In this document: piece by piece, positions 31,502 to 43,570 of the stretch | Layout: every line of letters starts with the position of its first letter | Position numbering within the stretch: position 1 is the stretch's first letter | NCBI GenBank assembly: GCA_963853835.1 | Contig: OY970821.1 | Coordinates: 48,748,646 to 48,812,645, forward strand | Direction of reading: 5' to 3' | Source: Calendula officinalis | Lineage: Eukaryota; Streptophyta; Magnoliopsida; Asterales; Asteraceae | DNA: 64,000 nucleotides | Program-made: the position numbers and the translations under genes | Notes under the pieces: model-generated | Database searches by the model: none | Seen by the model: only the letters and a program-made list of their open reading frames with translations | What the model was told of the DNA's origin: nothing

Positions 31502-34019
31502 CTACAAACCAAACCTAGTTTAATTAGTAATCATCAATAAACATTCTCTAAAATATATTATAAACCCATAATTAATATTTTAGGCCTAGGATCCATATAT
31601 CACATTCTCGCCGCAAGGTTTGGGCACTTCCCGACGAGACATGCTATTTCTGGTAGGTAACTTCCTTACCGATCGTATCAAGACTTGACACGATTCCTAG
31701 GGGTCGTAGAATCTTTAGACTTATAACTTATTACAACTTTGTACAATCTAATTGTACATTTCTAAGTTAGTAATAAAGTCTAGTATGTTTATTCTACTCA
31801 AGTACTTTTTGGGCCGGGACTCCCGATTATCACCAAAGTAGATCAGACCATCTAAGACAGTGCGATGTTCTGCGCCGGGACTCCCGATTATCACAGAACC
31901 TTACGCACCCTAACACTCGCAATGATTTGAATCCATATCTAAGGTTCTTTATCCTTACAATATGAATATCGTTTAACAAGTGAGGTGTTCCATTAGGTGG
32001 ATAGTACTTAGATCTAAGATTTTCTTGAGTTTGTTTAAGTCTTAAACTAAACTTAAACATTTATTCCAATCTTAATCCCTGTTTAAAATGTGTGACTTGT
32101 AAGAGTTCTACAAGACACCTTTTTAAAACATAACAACTATTCTTTAAAACTTATAGTTTCAAGAATTTACACGATTTTACATGTATACCTAAAACGAGGT
32201 GTACAAAACGTTTTACTAGATTTTGTGAAAAATATTATCTAGAATAAAACTTACTTGTTTTATCTTACTTGAAAAACTTATAAACTTATGTTAAACTTTT
32301 AAATTCTTTTATGATTCATGAACTTGAAACATAAACCTAGTTTAACACATCTAGTTTTTCATATGTCTAATAATGAAATCAAACATTTCTTATGACTTAT
32401 TAGATTCGACCAAAACTTATGTCTTAACGACACAATTACAAACTTTGTGATTTTCTTGTGTAGCTCCCACTAGCTTCAACAACCATGATGAAACTTAAGC
32501 TAACACAATCACCGGTTTATACTTGGTGAAACTAATAAACTTATTATATAAAGACTATATATAATAATTCTTAGTTTGTTTAAACCTTTCTTACATTTAA
32601 CTTGAACTAGTTAAATATAGGTTATTAAGTTTTCTTGTTATTTATTACTTGATCATTAATCTAGTATATTACATAACTTGTAAAATACTTACTTGTATAA
32701 TTATCTAGTTATAATAACTTACAACTTTATACATCTTAATATATATAACTTTGTATATTTCTAGTTAATCATATAATTTCAACTTGTACAATTTCTGGTT
32801 ATAATGAAATCATAACTTTGTACTTTCTAGTTTTAATTATATTATAACTTATACAATAACTAATTATAATATTATCCTTAAAGATCAAAATAACATTACC
32901 CTTTTTAATTGTTCCATTTTATCTTGTATTTTAATGTATTCGTATATATGTATATTTTATAATAAACTTGTAACATTCTAATAAGAATATTACATCTAGC
33001 TTATACATGTGTATTTTAACTTAATCTAATTAAAATGCGTATAAACTTATTATGTCCTTTCAAAATTCTATTTTATCTAATAAATAAAAAATTCCGAAAT
33101 TTTTTAATACATACATATAAATAATTAAATACACCTTGTTAATCTTAGAACTTAAAAAATTAACATCCTCTTTATCAATTCCCTAAATTAATTAGATGAA
33201 CCCTAATCTTGTTTTTGATCAATCAAAACTAGGGTTTGACTTTCTTGATCAAAGACATTATTTAATTAAAAGACTAATTTTAATCAATCTTTTTAAACAA
33301 TAAACTTTGTTTAAATTCTAAGATAGATTATAACTTTTAATAAATTTACTTAAACTTTTTAATTTAAACCTTATAGACAATAAAACTTTGTCAAAATTAC
33401 TAGGTTTAAAGAACTAGCTTTAATATATCTATCAAAATAACAATTAAACCTTTTTAGACATAAACTTGTCTAATTAACTAGGTCTTAGATTATTATCCTA
33501 ATTAATACTTTTAAACTATTAAACTTAAACTAGTTTAATGTTCTAGGGTTCTTTAGGGTTTCGAAATTCTTAAGCCTAGGAAACTTTTCCACCAATTAAA
33601 CTAGGCTAGTTTAATAAACTTGGTGTCCAAGTAACCTCTAGATTTTCGAAAATCCTAAGGGTTTAGGAAAGAATCCTTTTGATCAATTAAACAAATCTTG
33701 TTTAATATACTTGATCCTAGGGTTTTCCTTGGTCACGAAATTTTAAGGGATTATGGAAGGAATCCTTTTGATCAATTAAACATATCTTGTTTAACATACT
33801 TGATCCTAGGGTTCTTTCTATAGTTTTCGAAAATTTGCTAGGGTTTCTAGAAACCTTCTTGACCAATTAAACTTAGACTAGTTTAATGTTCTTGGTCCTA
33901 GGGTTTCTACCCTTTTTCCGAAAATATGAAGAAGAAGAAGAAAGCTCTAAACAAAAAAAAACTTAAAAATAAAGTAAACAAACAATCTTTGTTAATCTAG
34001 TCTAGATCTGTAAACCAAC
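31502..34019. other. Element B leader, AT-rich
   Basis: 2.5 kb of AT-rich non-coding sequence with many GTTTAATATACTTGATCCTAG-like repeats near 33530-33900 and two copies of GCCGGGACTCCCGATTATCAC near 31813 and 31873. Confidence 0.5.
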
Positions 34020-34031
34020 GCTCTGATACCA
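34020..34031 (-). other. Element B primer binding site
   Basis: Minus-strand TGGTATCAGAGC one base inside the 5' LTR. Confidence 0.85.
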
Positions 34032-34032
34032 C

Positions 34033-37000
34033 TGTAGGGTTTCGTATGACACTGATCGAACACTTGGGTCAACCTCCTAGTTTACTTGGTTCGACCATAC
34101 TGGCCAAGAACATGAACTTGTTCTTGACCGGTTAAAACCAACTAGCTGATTTAATCCCTAAATGCGGAACTGGGATTAAACTGTCACACCCCGCCAAAAA
34201 TGAGTTTTACTTCATTTAAAATGTTTTGCGGAAGAACGAAGGTGTAACGTTCATGACAACATAGCAGAAATTAAGTAAACAAACAACCACGCAATAACGA
34301 AAAAATAAAGGTTTGTTTCACTTTCCAAAAGTAGAAAGTTTCCAAAAATAGTAAGTTTCCTAAAATTGAAATTGTTTGAAATGAAATGATTGTTCGTAAA
34401 CTTAATGTTTTAATCATGGCTCACGACAATCCCAATGCTCATATCCTCCAAACTCCACTGCACCTAATTACCTGGAAAAACATAAATAGTAAAAGGGTCA
34501 ACAATAATGTTGAGTGAATCCACAGGGTTAATGTTTATGATGAAAGTAAAGTGATTTGCTACCCAAAATGTTTGTTAAGAAAATGGTTTATGACTGAAAA
34601 TGTATAAGGTTCAACACTCATATGATATGAGTAATAAGTATGAAATGTTTAGTATAGTTGTAGAATGTATACAACTACTAGTTATGTTTATGAAAAAGTG
34701 TTGAACAAAATGTTGTGTTTGACATCGCATGAACTGTTATCCCCAACAGGTAGCTAGTCTATTGAGTTAATATACCAACCCCTAAGTCCACAATCAACAC
34801 TTCAACTCCAGTATGTTATGTTATTTTATGGATATACACTCCCGGAGATGTCTTGGATAAACCAAGTAATGATCAAACGTTCGTTGGGAGGATGAGTGTC
34901 AGCCAATAGTACTATCTGCATATCCATGGTCTAGATCCACTAGTTAATGATTGCTGGTAACCTTAGTCCGGTATAATAATTGTTTGTCATGCCAACGCGA
35001 TAATGAAAATGTATAGATGTTGTACAGTCATAGCAAAACAGTAGCAGTTGTGTTTATGTTTTCCACCCCAAAGTTTATAAAAACAGTAAAAAGAGTAAAG
35101 GGGTCTGTGGACTCACCTGGCAAAGCTTAGCAACAAGAGACTTAAGACAGAGGAATCCTCGGGAGACTCCTAGCTTCCTAAATGATTTAACTACTGATTA
35201 GACTAAGCTAACACAGGCGATACTATATACATTATAAGTTAAGCAATATGTATTACATGTTATGTTTTATGTTTCGTGACATCGAACGAACTTAGATTAT
35301 TGGACCTTATTAGGTTGATATGAAATGAAATGAAATGGGCTACGAAATGAAATGAAATGAAATGGGCTTGGGTTAGGCTTATTGGGCCTAGATTGGGCCT
35401 ATTGGGCCTAATGGGCTTAATGGGTTGGGCCACTTGGGCCTCTTATTGGGCCTAGGTCCACTTAGGTTGGGCCATGAATTGGGCTTGGCCCAATTGGGTT
35501 CGGTTTGATTGGGTATGGGCCAAAGGTTTGGGCTTTGGTCCAAATGGGCTTGGATACTAATGGGCCAATCAAGGTTTGGGCCCGATGGACTAAAGTAGAT
35601 CGATATGGGCTAAGTACAGGCCTTGGCCCGATTGGGTATTCGGGTTTGGGTCAACGGTTTGGGTCAAGATCCGGCCTTGACCCGGTTTGACTTATTGGTC
35701 AACATTGGTCAAAATTGGTCAACAAAAGTCAAATCTAGCTAGTCTAGGTCGAAAAGTCAACCATGAATGTCAATTAGGGTTAGGGTTCGGCTAGGGTTTA
35801 ACCTAGGGTTGGCCGAATGGCCATAACCCTACGGCTTTGTGGCTAGGTTCGGCTAGATCGGCTTGGTTCAAGGGGTTAGGGTTCTAGATCGGATCTAGAG
35901 TTCTAGATCTAAGGTTCTAGCATGCAAATGTCGAGACCTAGGGTTCTAAGTCACGGGTTTAATAACAAAACAACAAGATCAAGAACAATACACACACACA
36001 TGAACCCGATCGGATAAGAACATGCATGCGTGTGTCGATTTTCATAGTCAACCGAGACCACATGGCCTAGGGCCATGGTCTCGGGTTCAAAACAGTAGGT
36101 TAGCAAGGATTTAGCAAGGAAAACGAGGGTTGTAGTATTATACCTTGGGATCTAGTCGAGCAAGATCAAGAACCGAAAAGAGAAAGTATGCGGATTGCTT
36201 GATGATCGACGAACAAGATGATGATGGTGCTTGGGAAGATCGGATTTGGTAGGGTTTGGGGATGCTTGGCCGATTTTTGTAAAGGTAAATAGGGTTCGGT
36301 GCTATGGGGTTTATATAGGGTAGCATTAGGGTTTGGATGAAAGAGATTGAGTCAAACAAGGACTCTTTCAAGATGGAATGGATAAGATCAAGTTTTTTTA
36401 AAGCACATGGCCAACACCACAAGGATGTTTCGGCCATGAGGAAGGTCACGAGCAAGGGTAGGCCGGCCACATTGGTGGTCGGTCTAGGATTAAGGTGTCG
36501 GGTTTACACTATCGTTCAATTCGAGTCACGTTTATATTAGTTTGTTACGTTTATTGCTTAACCGGAAATGTTATCATTTTAGAAATGTTTGAAGCTCAAT
36601 GTGTCACCATAAGAAAGTAATAATGTTGTGTTGACTAAAATAATCAAACACTAATGTATGGTGTAAAATATGTATGTTTGTTGTGTATAAGGAATGCCAA
36701 AATAGAAATGTCTATAAGTAGAAACTTTCTAAATAAGGAAAGTTCTAGAAATGAAATGAGGTTACATACCAGAAATATCGAGTTGTCACATAAACCTAAT
36801 CCTTAAACCCTAAAGGATTGGGATATTGGAGAACTAGATTAGGTTAATAAGAAAGAAACCTTGTACGAAGAACTTGAACGCACACATACTTGTGTGTTCG
36901 TCGACCATCACCCAAAGAACCCTAGGGTTCTTTGGCCGAAATTCGTCCAAGAGGGAGAAGGGAGAAAAGGGTTTCCCAAAACATACCTTGTTGATTGCTT

Positions 37001-37764
37001 AAGATAGATCCACTGATGATGAACAAGTGGAGCGATCTTCTAGTTGATCTAAGCAATGAACTTGGATCTTCAAGACTTGAAGAACGCGAAGAACGAAGAA
37101 CACCAAACTTGGTGTTCTTGGGTGTGTTTCGGCCGAAGCCAAGGAGAGGGAAGGAGGAAGTATTTCGTGTGAATTATCAAGGGGTTTAGGGTTACCCTAA
37201 GCCTCTTATTTATATATAAATAAGTTACGCTTAGAACCCTTCTAGTTTAATTAATATTAGATCTTTAATTACACTTCCTTTTAACACTTCCATCCCTTAT
37301 AGTTTAACTAGTTTATTATTGTTGCACTTAACTATTAAATGTCTAGTATTAATACACTAATAATTCGGTACCCATATACACGAATTATATACTTGTATTT
37401 ATACTTTCAATAATTAATTATATAATAACCTTTATATAATTTATACAACAATATTATCCAATTACTATATGATTTAATAGCTTTAAATCGTATCATGGAT
37501 AATCTATAATTAACACATTGTATATTTACTCAACTAGTAAATGTACAACTACTTGTATTAATTAGTTAGTTAAACTAATCTAGTAATAAGTTAAACTTAA
37601 CTTAATACTTAACTGATTCATAATGACTATTATGAATCATTCCTCTTCGTAGTACCATTGCTTATCTTGCTCGTATTACATGTACTCACCGGTGTGACCC
37701 TTAAGTGTTTCATAGGCATGGATGTATCATCATAGGTTGACTGACTGTGCACATAATTCCTTCA
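34033..37764 (-). repeat. Element B 5' LTR, split by solo LTR F
   Basis: 34033-34181 and 36796-37764 together match the 27442-28577 LTR (about 1118 bp after removing F and one copy of its duplication). Confidence 0.88.
34182..36790 (-). mobile_element. Solo Gypsy LTR F, 2.6 kb, inside element B LTR
   Basis: Begins TGTCACACCCCGCC, ends TCGAGTTGTCACA; target duplication TAAAC at 34177-34181 and 36791-36795. Same family as the LTRs of element D. No internal region, so formed by LTR-LTR recombination. Contains GGGCCTAATGGGC repeats (about 35330-35600) and short chance ORFs. Confidence 0.92.
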
Positions 37765-37769
37765 TTATC

Positions 37770-38521
37770 ATACGCATAGTATGGGGAAGACTTTCGCCGA
37801 ATTACATGCTATGCTGAAACAAACGGAATCTGGGCTACCTAAGAAAGCTCCTGCCCCTGCTGTCCTTTCTATGAGGCAAGGAAAGATCCAAAAACAAAAA
37901 CCGCAAGTAGTTGCTAAGGGCCAAGGCAAGGGTAAGCAAGTTTACAAACCCAAGCCAAAGGTTCCCCCACCTACTCAAAAGGAGCACCCTGCTAAGGAGC
38001 TTGCTTGCCATCACTGCGGTGAAACTGGCCACTGGAGGAGGAACTGTCCTGCCTACCTGGCGGAGTTGATGAAGAACAAAGCCAACAAGGTTGGCACATC
38101 AGGTATCTTCACAATAGAAATATATGCTTTCCCTAAGAAATCATGGGTATATGACACTTGTTGTGGAACTCACATTTGTAATACCATGCAGGGTCTAAGG
38201 GGAAGTAGAAAGCTAAACCATGGAGCTTTGGACTTGTACGTGGGCCATGGAATGCGTGCACCGGTCGAAGCTATAGGAAGCTATGATTTAATCCTTCCTA
38301 GTGGTTTAATTATTGTATTAGACAATTGTCACTATGCGCCTAGTATTACTAGGGGTATAGTATCGCTTTCTTGTTTGTGGAATAATGGTTTTATTCATAC
38401 TTTTACGAATTATGGTATTTCAGTTTCAAAGGATAATGGTTTTTATTTTAATGCTATTCCTCGTGATGGTATCTTTGAGATTGACATGCATAATCGTATC
38501 AAAAACAGTAGTTCTATTTAA
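37770..38521 (+). pseudogene. Element C gag C-terminus, zinc knuckle and protease
   Basis: Resumes the gag frame after element B: MGKTFAELHAMLKQTESG, basic linker, CCHC knuckle (CHHCGETGHWRRNC at about 38008-38049), then protease motif WVYDTCCGTHIC where the usual DTG is DTC, so the active-site glycine is lost. Stop at 38519-38521. Confidence 0.85.
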
Positions 38522-39444
38522 CGTGGCATTGTCGTCTTTGCCACGTTAACAAGAAACGCGTTTTAAAATTACAAAACGATGGACTTATAAAATCAGATGA
38601 TTCTGAGTCATTTGATAAATGTGTTTCTCGTATATCTGGCAAAATGGCGCGCAAGCTTTTCTCCATTATAGGCGAAAGGGCCAATGATCTACTTGGACTC
38701 ATACATACTGATGTATGTGGCCCTTTTAGAACAAGAACTAGGGAAGGTGCTACCTACTTCATTACTTTCACTGACGACTTTAGTTGTTATGGTTATGTTT
38801 ACTTGATTAAACATAAACATGAAACCTTTGAAACGTTCAAAGCTTTCCAAAATGAAGTAGAAAATCAACTCGGCAAGAAGATAAAGGCTCTCCGTTCTGA
38901 TCGAGGAGGAGAGTACATGAGCCATGAGTTTCAAGACCATCTAAAGAATTGTGGGATTGTCTCACAATTTACTCCCCCTTACACACCATAACATAATGGT
39001 GTATCAGAGAGGAGAAATCCCACCTTGCTTGACATGGTCCGATCGATGATGAGTCCTACCACTCTGCCTCTATCCTTTTGGGGTTATGCACTCAAGTCGG
39101 CTGCTCGCATACTAAATATGGTTCCCACCAAGAAGGTTGAAAAGACACCATATGAGATACGGCATGGGAAAGTCCCTAACTTGTCTTACTTGAAGGTCTG
39201 GGGTTGTGAGGCTCTCGTGAAACGAGACACGCCAAACAAACTTGAACCCAGAGCTGTCAAGTGCATCTTTATAGGATACCCCGAGGAAATGATGGGTTAC
39301 TATTTCTACTTTCCACTTGAGCAAAAAGTAATTATTGCTCGTTATGCTGAGTTTCTTGAGAGCAATCTCATTTCACAAGAAGCAAGTGGGAGTACCATCG
39401 ACTTTGACGAGATTCCAAGTGATGAAGATGCGCAACCTATTTGA
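38522..39444 (+). pseudogene. Element C integrase
   Basis: 38522-38643 is frame-broken GAG-pre-integrase. 38644-38991 has HTDVCGPF (first Asp present) and RSDRGGEY (second Asp), ending in TAA 38989-38991 exactly where CAA is expected in the PQHNGVSERRN block. 39025-39444 continues from LDMVRSMM through VKCIFIGYPEE. The premature TAA is a C-to-T change. Confidence 0.85.
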
Positions 39445-40508
39445 GACACTAGCGAACATCAAGATGAGGTTGAACATGAATCTGTTCCTGTTGCACCTCA
39501 AAATGATGTAGTCCCCGTTCGAAGGTCCGCAAGGACACCTCATGCACCTGAACGATATGGTTTCCAAATCGATGCTGAGGAGCTAAGTTTAGGGAATCAT
39601 AATGAACCCCCAAACTATCGAGCTGCATCAGCAGATTCTGAATCTGACAAATGGCTTGATGCTATGAACGCGGAAATGCAATCCATGAAAGATAACCAAG
39701 TATGGACTTTGGTTGATCTTCCTCCTAACAGCAAGACTGTTGGTAGCAAGTGGCTCTTTAAGAAGAATATCGACATGGATGGCAACGTACACACCTATAA
39801 AGCTCGGTTGGTAACATAAGGCTACACTCAAACCTACGGGATTGACTATGATGAAACCTTCTCACCTGTTGCTGACGTTAGAGCTATTATGATTGTCTTA
39901 GCCATAGCAGCGTACTATGACTATGAGATTTGGCAAATGGATGTTAAAACTGCTTTCTTAAATGGACACCTTGATGAAGATGTCTATATGGTTTAGCCTA
40001 AGGGTTTTGTAAGTACAAAACACCCCAAAAGAAAGTATGTAAGCTTCAAAGGTCCATTTATGGACTAAAGCAAGCATCCAGAAGTTGGAACAAAAGATTT
40101 GACGAGGAAGTCAAAACGTTTGGCTTCACTCAGAATCCCGACGAGCCATGTGTATTTGTAAGAGCTAGTGGGAGCATTGTCGTCTTTCTAATCCTATATG
40201 TCGATGACATACGGCTCATAGGAAATAACATTCCAATGCTACAAGATGTAAAATCCTGGCTTGGGAAGTGCTTCACTATGAAGGATCTTGGGGAAGCGGC
40301 ATATATACTTGGTATAAAGATCTATCGAGATAGATCAAAGCGGTTAATCGGACTAAGTCAAAGTGCGTACATTGATAAAATTCTAAAACGGTTTAGAATG
40401 GATGCTTCCAAACGTGGAAATTTTCCTACGCAACACAATGTACACTTGAGTAAGACTCAAGGACCGTCCTCACCTGATGAGATGAAACGTATGCGTGAAG
40501 TTCCCTAG
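39445..40508 (+). pseudogene. Element C reverse transcriptase
   Basis: After a TGA at 39442-39444 the frame continues with KWLDAMNAEMQSMKDNQVW and KWLFKKNIDMDG, several stops, then QMDVKTAFLNGHLDEDVYMV and a TAG where CAG is expected. Further on, LYVDDIRLIGN keeps the YVDD active site near 40194-40225, then 40236-40508 (SWLGKCFTMKDLGEAAYILG). Multiple stops and frameshifts. Confidence 0.8.
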
Positions 40509-41132
40509 GCCTCGGCAGTAAGATCTATCATGTATGATGTGCAGTGCACAAGACCTGGTGTAGCGTTCTCTCATAACCTTACAAGCCGATTTCAACAGAA
40601 TCTAGGTGAGAGTCATTGGACGGCTGTTAAGAACATACTGAAGTATCTCAGGAATACTAAAGATATGTTTCTTGTTTATGGTGGTGAAACTCAAAATGAG
40701 CTAAGCGTTACTTGTTATTCTGACGCTAGTTTTGAGACTGATAGAGATGATTCCAAATCTCAAACGGGGTATGTTTTCGTTTTGAACGGAGGCGCCGTTG
40801 ATTGGAAAAGTGTAAAGCAGAGCACTATCGCTATGTCTTCTACAGAAGCTGAATACATTGCAACTACTGAAGCTGCAATGGAAGCTGTTTGGATGAGGAA
40901 ATTCATTTCTAGGCTTGGAGTTGTCCCAAGTAATGAAAGACCCATGGATATGTACTGTGACAACACAGGCGCTATTATCATTGCCAACGAACCTGGTGTT
41001 CAGAAAGGCGCCAGACATTACCGGAGTAAGGTTCACTACATTAGAGATGCGATCCTAATGGGAGATGTACGCTTGCTCAAAGTTCATACAGATGACAACT
41101 TAGCTGACCCCTTCACGAAACCAATGTCATGA
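40509..41132 (+). pseudogene. Element C RNase H
   Basis: 200-codon frame from 40530: YSDASFETD, SSTEAEYIATTEAA and YCDNTGA carry the RNase H acids; ends NLADPFTKPMS then TGA. The frame itself is intact but follows a broken RT. Confidence 0.85.
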
Positions 41133-41970
41133 ACCAAACATATTGAGCATGCTAGAAACATTGGTCTTCGACCAGCTAGTAGTTTCATGTAATCTGTTTT
41201 AGTATTTGAATAATGGAACATTGAGCAGTTTTTATTGGAATAAATTGATATATTTGATATGATCGTTTTTATATGAATATCTATTGTTATATTTGCATGT
41301 TTATATCCATGAATATTTACTGCGTTTTATATTCTAAATTGTCCATTGTGATATTAATAATATGAGAATATTATTAAGACAAATCTGAGGGCATCGATGA
41401 CATTATTTTAGTATGACTAAGGATAATGAAATCAAACTCACATGTTGTTCATAATGATGCACAATTGGACTGACCCAACCTATGAGAAATCACTTCCTGG
41501 ATTTATGTCACAAGTAAATCTCACAAAGGCTTTGTCACTTATGCTCTGACTTGAGATGTAAGTTGGTTTGTGTATGTAGAGGGGCAAACTTTGATATGGT
41601 TAAACGCTGACATGAATAAGGCTGCTATAACAACCATTATCGGGTTTGTCATTAAGCATATGACAGACACATGCAGTCAATAAATAATTTGTTCCTCCAC
41701 ATATGTGGATTAGATACTACTGTGACCTCGATGAATCTTGATTGGTTTTGGTAATCTACTTCAATGTATAGATCGAGAAACAGAATCGTTCAAATTTTAG
41801 ATTGACATTAATCCTTGTCTAAAATTCAACATAGTATCAGTAACAAAAGGATAACTGCTCGAAAAACTTTGAACAAATATTTTATGAAACTCCTCATGTA
41901 CTTCTAGGGGCATTGGCGGGTTGCTAGACTCTAACATTTGCTTGTATAACTACTTGATGTTATCACGTGC
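41133..41970 (+). other. Element C 3' untranslated region
   Basis: About 840 bp of non-coding sequence between RNase H and the polypurine tract. Confidence 0.6.
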
Positions 41971-41982
41971 GCAAGTGGGAGC
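41971..41982 (+). other. Element C polypurine tract
   Basis: GCAAGTGGGAGC directly before the 3' LTR start TGTTGGAAT at 41983. Confidence 0.8.
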
Positions 41983-43304
41983 TGTTGGAATTGTTGGAAT
42001 ATGCTTCATGTTCATAACATATAGTTATATGGCTAGTTGTATGTGAGCCTAAAGGGTCACACACTTAAACACTTAACACCATTAAATAGATAATGTAATT
42101 TGGGTAATTACATTATTTATTATAATAAGTTACTAGCTTAATTGTTAGTATTGAAACTTAATTGTGAGTCAAATTGAAAAATTAAAAAGCAAGGGACCTA
42201 AGTGCAACATTTCTATATTGCAATTAGGAAAGAATGAGAGAGATTAGGCAAGTTATTAAAAACCATAATGCTCCATCATTCCTTAAAAAGTTCGGCTGCA
42301 TCTCTACATGAAATAGAGGGTGTGTGGTCTTGCTTCTTGCTTCTCTAGACACGCACAAAATCAAGAAAAGAAAAAAAGTTACTTCCTTTTTTTTTCAATA
42401 GATGGGACGTACACAAAACAAAAGAAGATTTTTGTTTTCTGTGTTGATCAAGTGTTGTGTGGATTACTTTTGGAGAAATTCACTATTGGATTCTTTGTTT
42501 CGATTGCCTCTGTCACCATCCGAAACATTACGTATCAAAGGCTTCAATGGTATGGTTTCTCATACTAATCTCTTTGATATTTATGCTTAATTACTTTGTC
42601 AATATGTAGATCATTGTTTGGTGATTTATGTTATATTTCCGCTGCGTTTTACTTTGATTAAACCGTAAATCACTAACAGGAATATGCTTCACGCGTATAA
42701 CATATAGTTATATGGCTAGTTGTTTGTGAGCCTAAAGGGTCACACACCATAAACACTTAACACCATAAAATATGTAGTGTAATTAGGGTAATTACATTAT
42801 ATATTAATATAGGCTACATGCTTGAATATAATAAATTTAATATTAAATGTTAATATTGAAACTTTATTTTGAGCAAACTAAAAGGAACAAAAGCTAGGGA
42901 CTAGAGTGTAAATAAACATAATGGTTATGGGAAGTCATTAAAGAGTATTAGGGCAAGGTAATCCTTCCCCTCTCTCCCTCATTCGGCCGCACATCATCCA
43001 TCACCATCCTCTCTAGTTTTTGCTTCCATTTGCTTGAAGATTTGGACTAGCATCCCTTGGTGTTCAAGCACAAGTGTTGTGTGGATCATCTTTATAGGTA
43101 TTCCCCTTTGGAATACTTGGTTTCGGTCATCATCAGCCTCCATCCGAATCCTGTTAATCAAAGGAAACTAGGGTATGAATTATTATACCATTCTCTTTGA
43201 TTTCTTGATTAGTTTAATTGTATGATTCAATATTAGATCCGTTTGTGGTGATTTAATACTTTTCCCCTGCGTATATTTCTTGTTAAAACCGAAAATCACC
43301 ATTA
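41983..43304 (+). repeat. Element C 3' LTR, split by solo LTR H
   Basis: First nine bases (TGTTGGAAT, 41983-41991) then solo LTR H, then 42684-43304. Combined length about 630 bp, equal to the 5' LTR. Confidence 0.88.
41992..42678 (+). mobile_element. Solo LTR H of a related Copia family
   Basis: 687 bp beginning TGTTGGAATATGCTTCATG and ending CACTAACA, flanked by GGAAT at 41987-41991 and 42679-42683. Its first 100 bp resemble the element C LTR, but the middle differs clearly, so it is a sister family inserted nine bases into C's LTR. Confidence 0.85.
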
Positions 43305-43309
43305 CAAAG

Positions 43310-43570
43310 CTGGTCCTAAAGTTGTCTTCGGTGATAATTCATCCGGGAAGAGAGTAGGCCAAGGAGAAATCTCAAATGGGTCATGTGCTTTCAAGAAGTA
43401 CTTTTTGTGGATGGCCTGAAGCACAATCTGATAAGTATAAGTCAGCTCTGTGACGCAGAATACATGGTGCTTTTTACTGATACAAAAAGTTACATCATTA
43501 ATCCAGAAGGAACCGAGGTAATGGATGCACCAAGAAAAGATGACATGTACATCCTCGATATGAATTATTG
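43310..43570 (+). pseudogene. Element A protease C-terminal part
   Basis: Resumes after element C: GPKVVFGDNSSGKRVGQGEI, a frameshift, then QEVLFVDGLKHNLISISQLC, the conserved protease/GAG-pre-integrase junction of Copia elements. Stop at 43569-43571. Confidence 0.8.

Larger units (their letters stand above)
27442..37764 (-). mobile_element. Element B: gag-only (TR-GAG-like) LTR retrotransposon inserted in element C
   Basis: Left LTR 27442-28577; right LTR 34033-37764, split by solo LTR F. Target duplication TTATC at 27437-27441 and 37765-37769. Minus strand: primer site beside the right LTR, polypurine tract beside the left LTR. The 5.4-kb interior holds gag only; no protease, integrase, RT or RNase H motif is visible. 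It must have moved with enzymes from another element. Confidence 0.88.
24560..43304 (+). mobile_element. Element C: Copia retrotransposon inserted in element A, 18.7 kb with nested inserts
   Basis: 5' LTR 24560-25187; 3' LTR 41983-41991 plus 42684-43304, split by solo LTR H. Target duplication CAAAG at 24555-24559 and 43305-43309. Same strand as A. Carries gag, protease, integrase, RT and RNase H related to Copia-1 but with many stops. Contains element B in gag (27442-37764) and solo LTR H (41992-42678). Confidence 0.92.

Noticed and set aside
36995..37189. ORF starting MLKIDPLMMNK, also at 27790-28002
   Set aside because: It is part of the element B LTR in both copies and has no homology I recognise; repetition reflects LTR duplication, not gene conservation.
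41983..43304. Two tandem 3' LTRs for element C
   Set aside because: The GGAAT duplication and the restored LTR across it show a solo LTR insertion rather than a tandem LTR structure.
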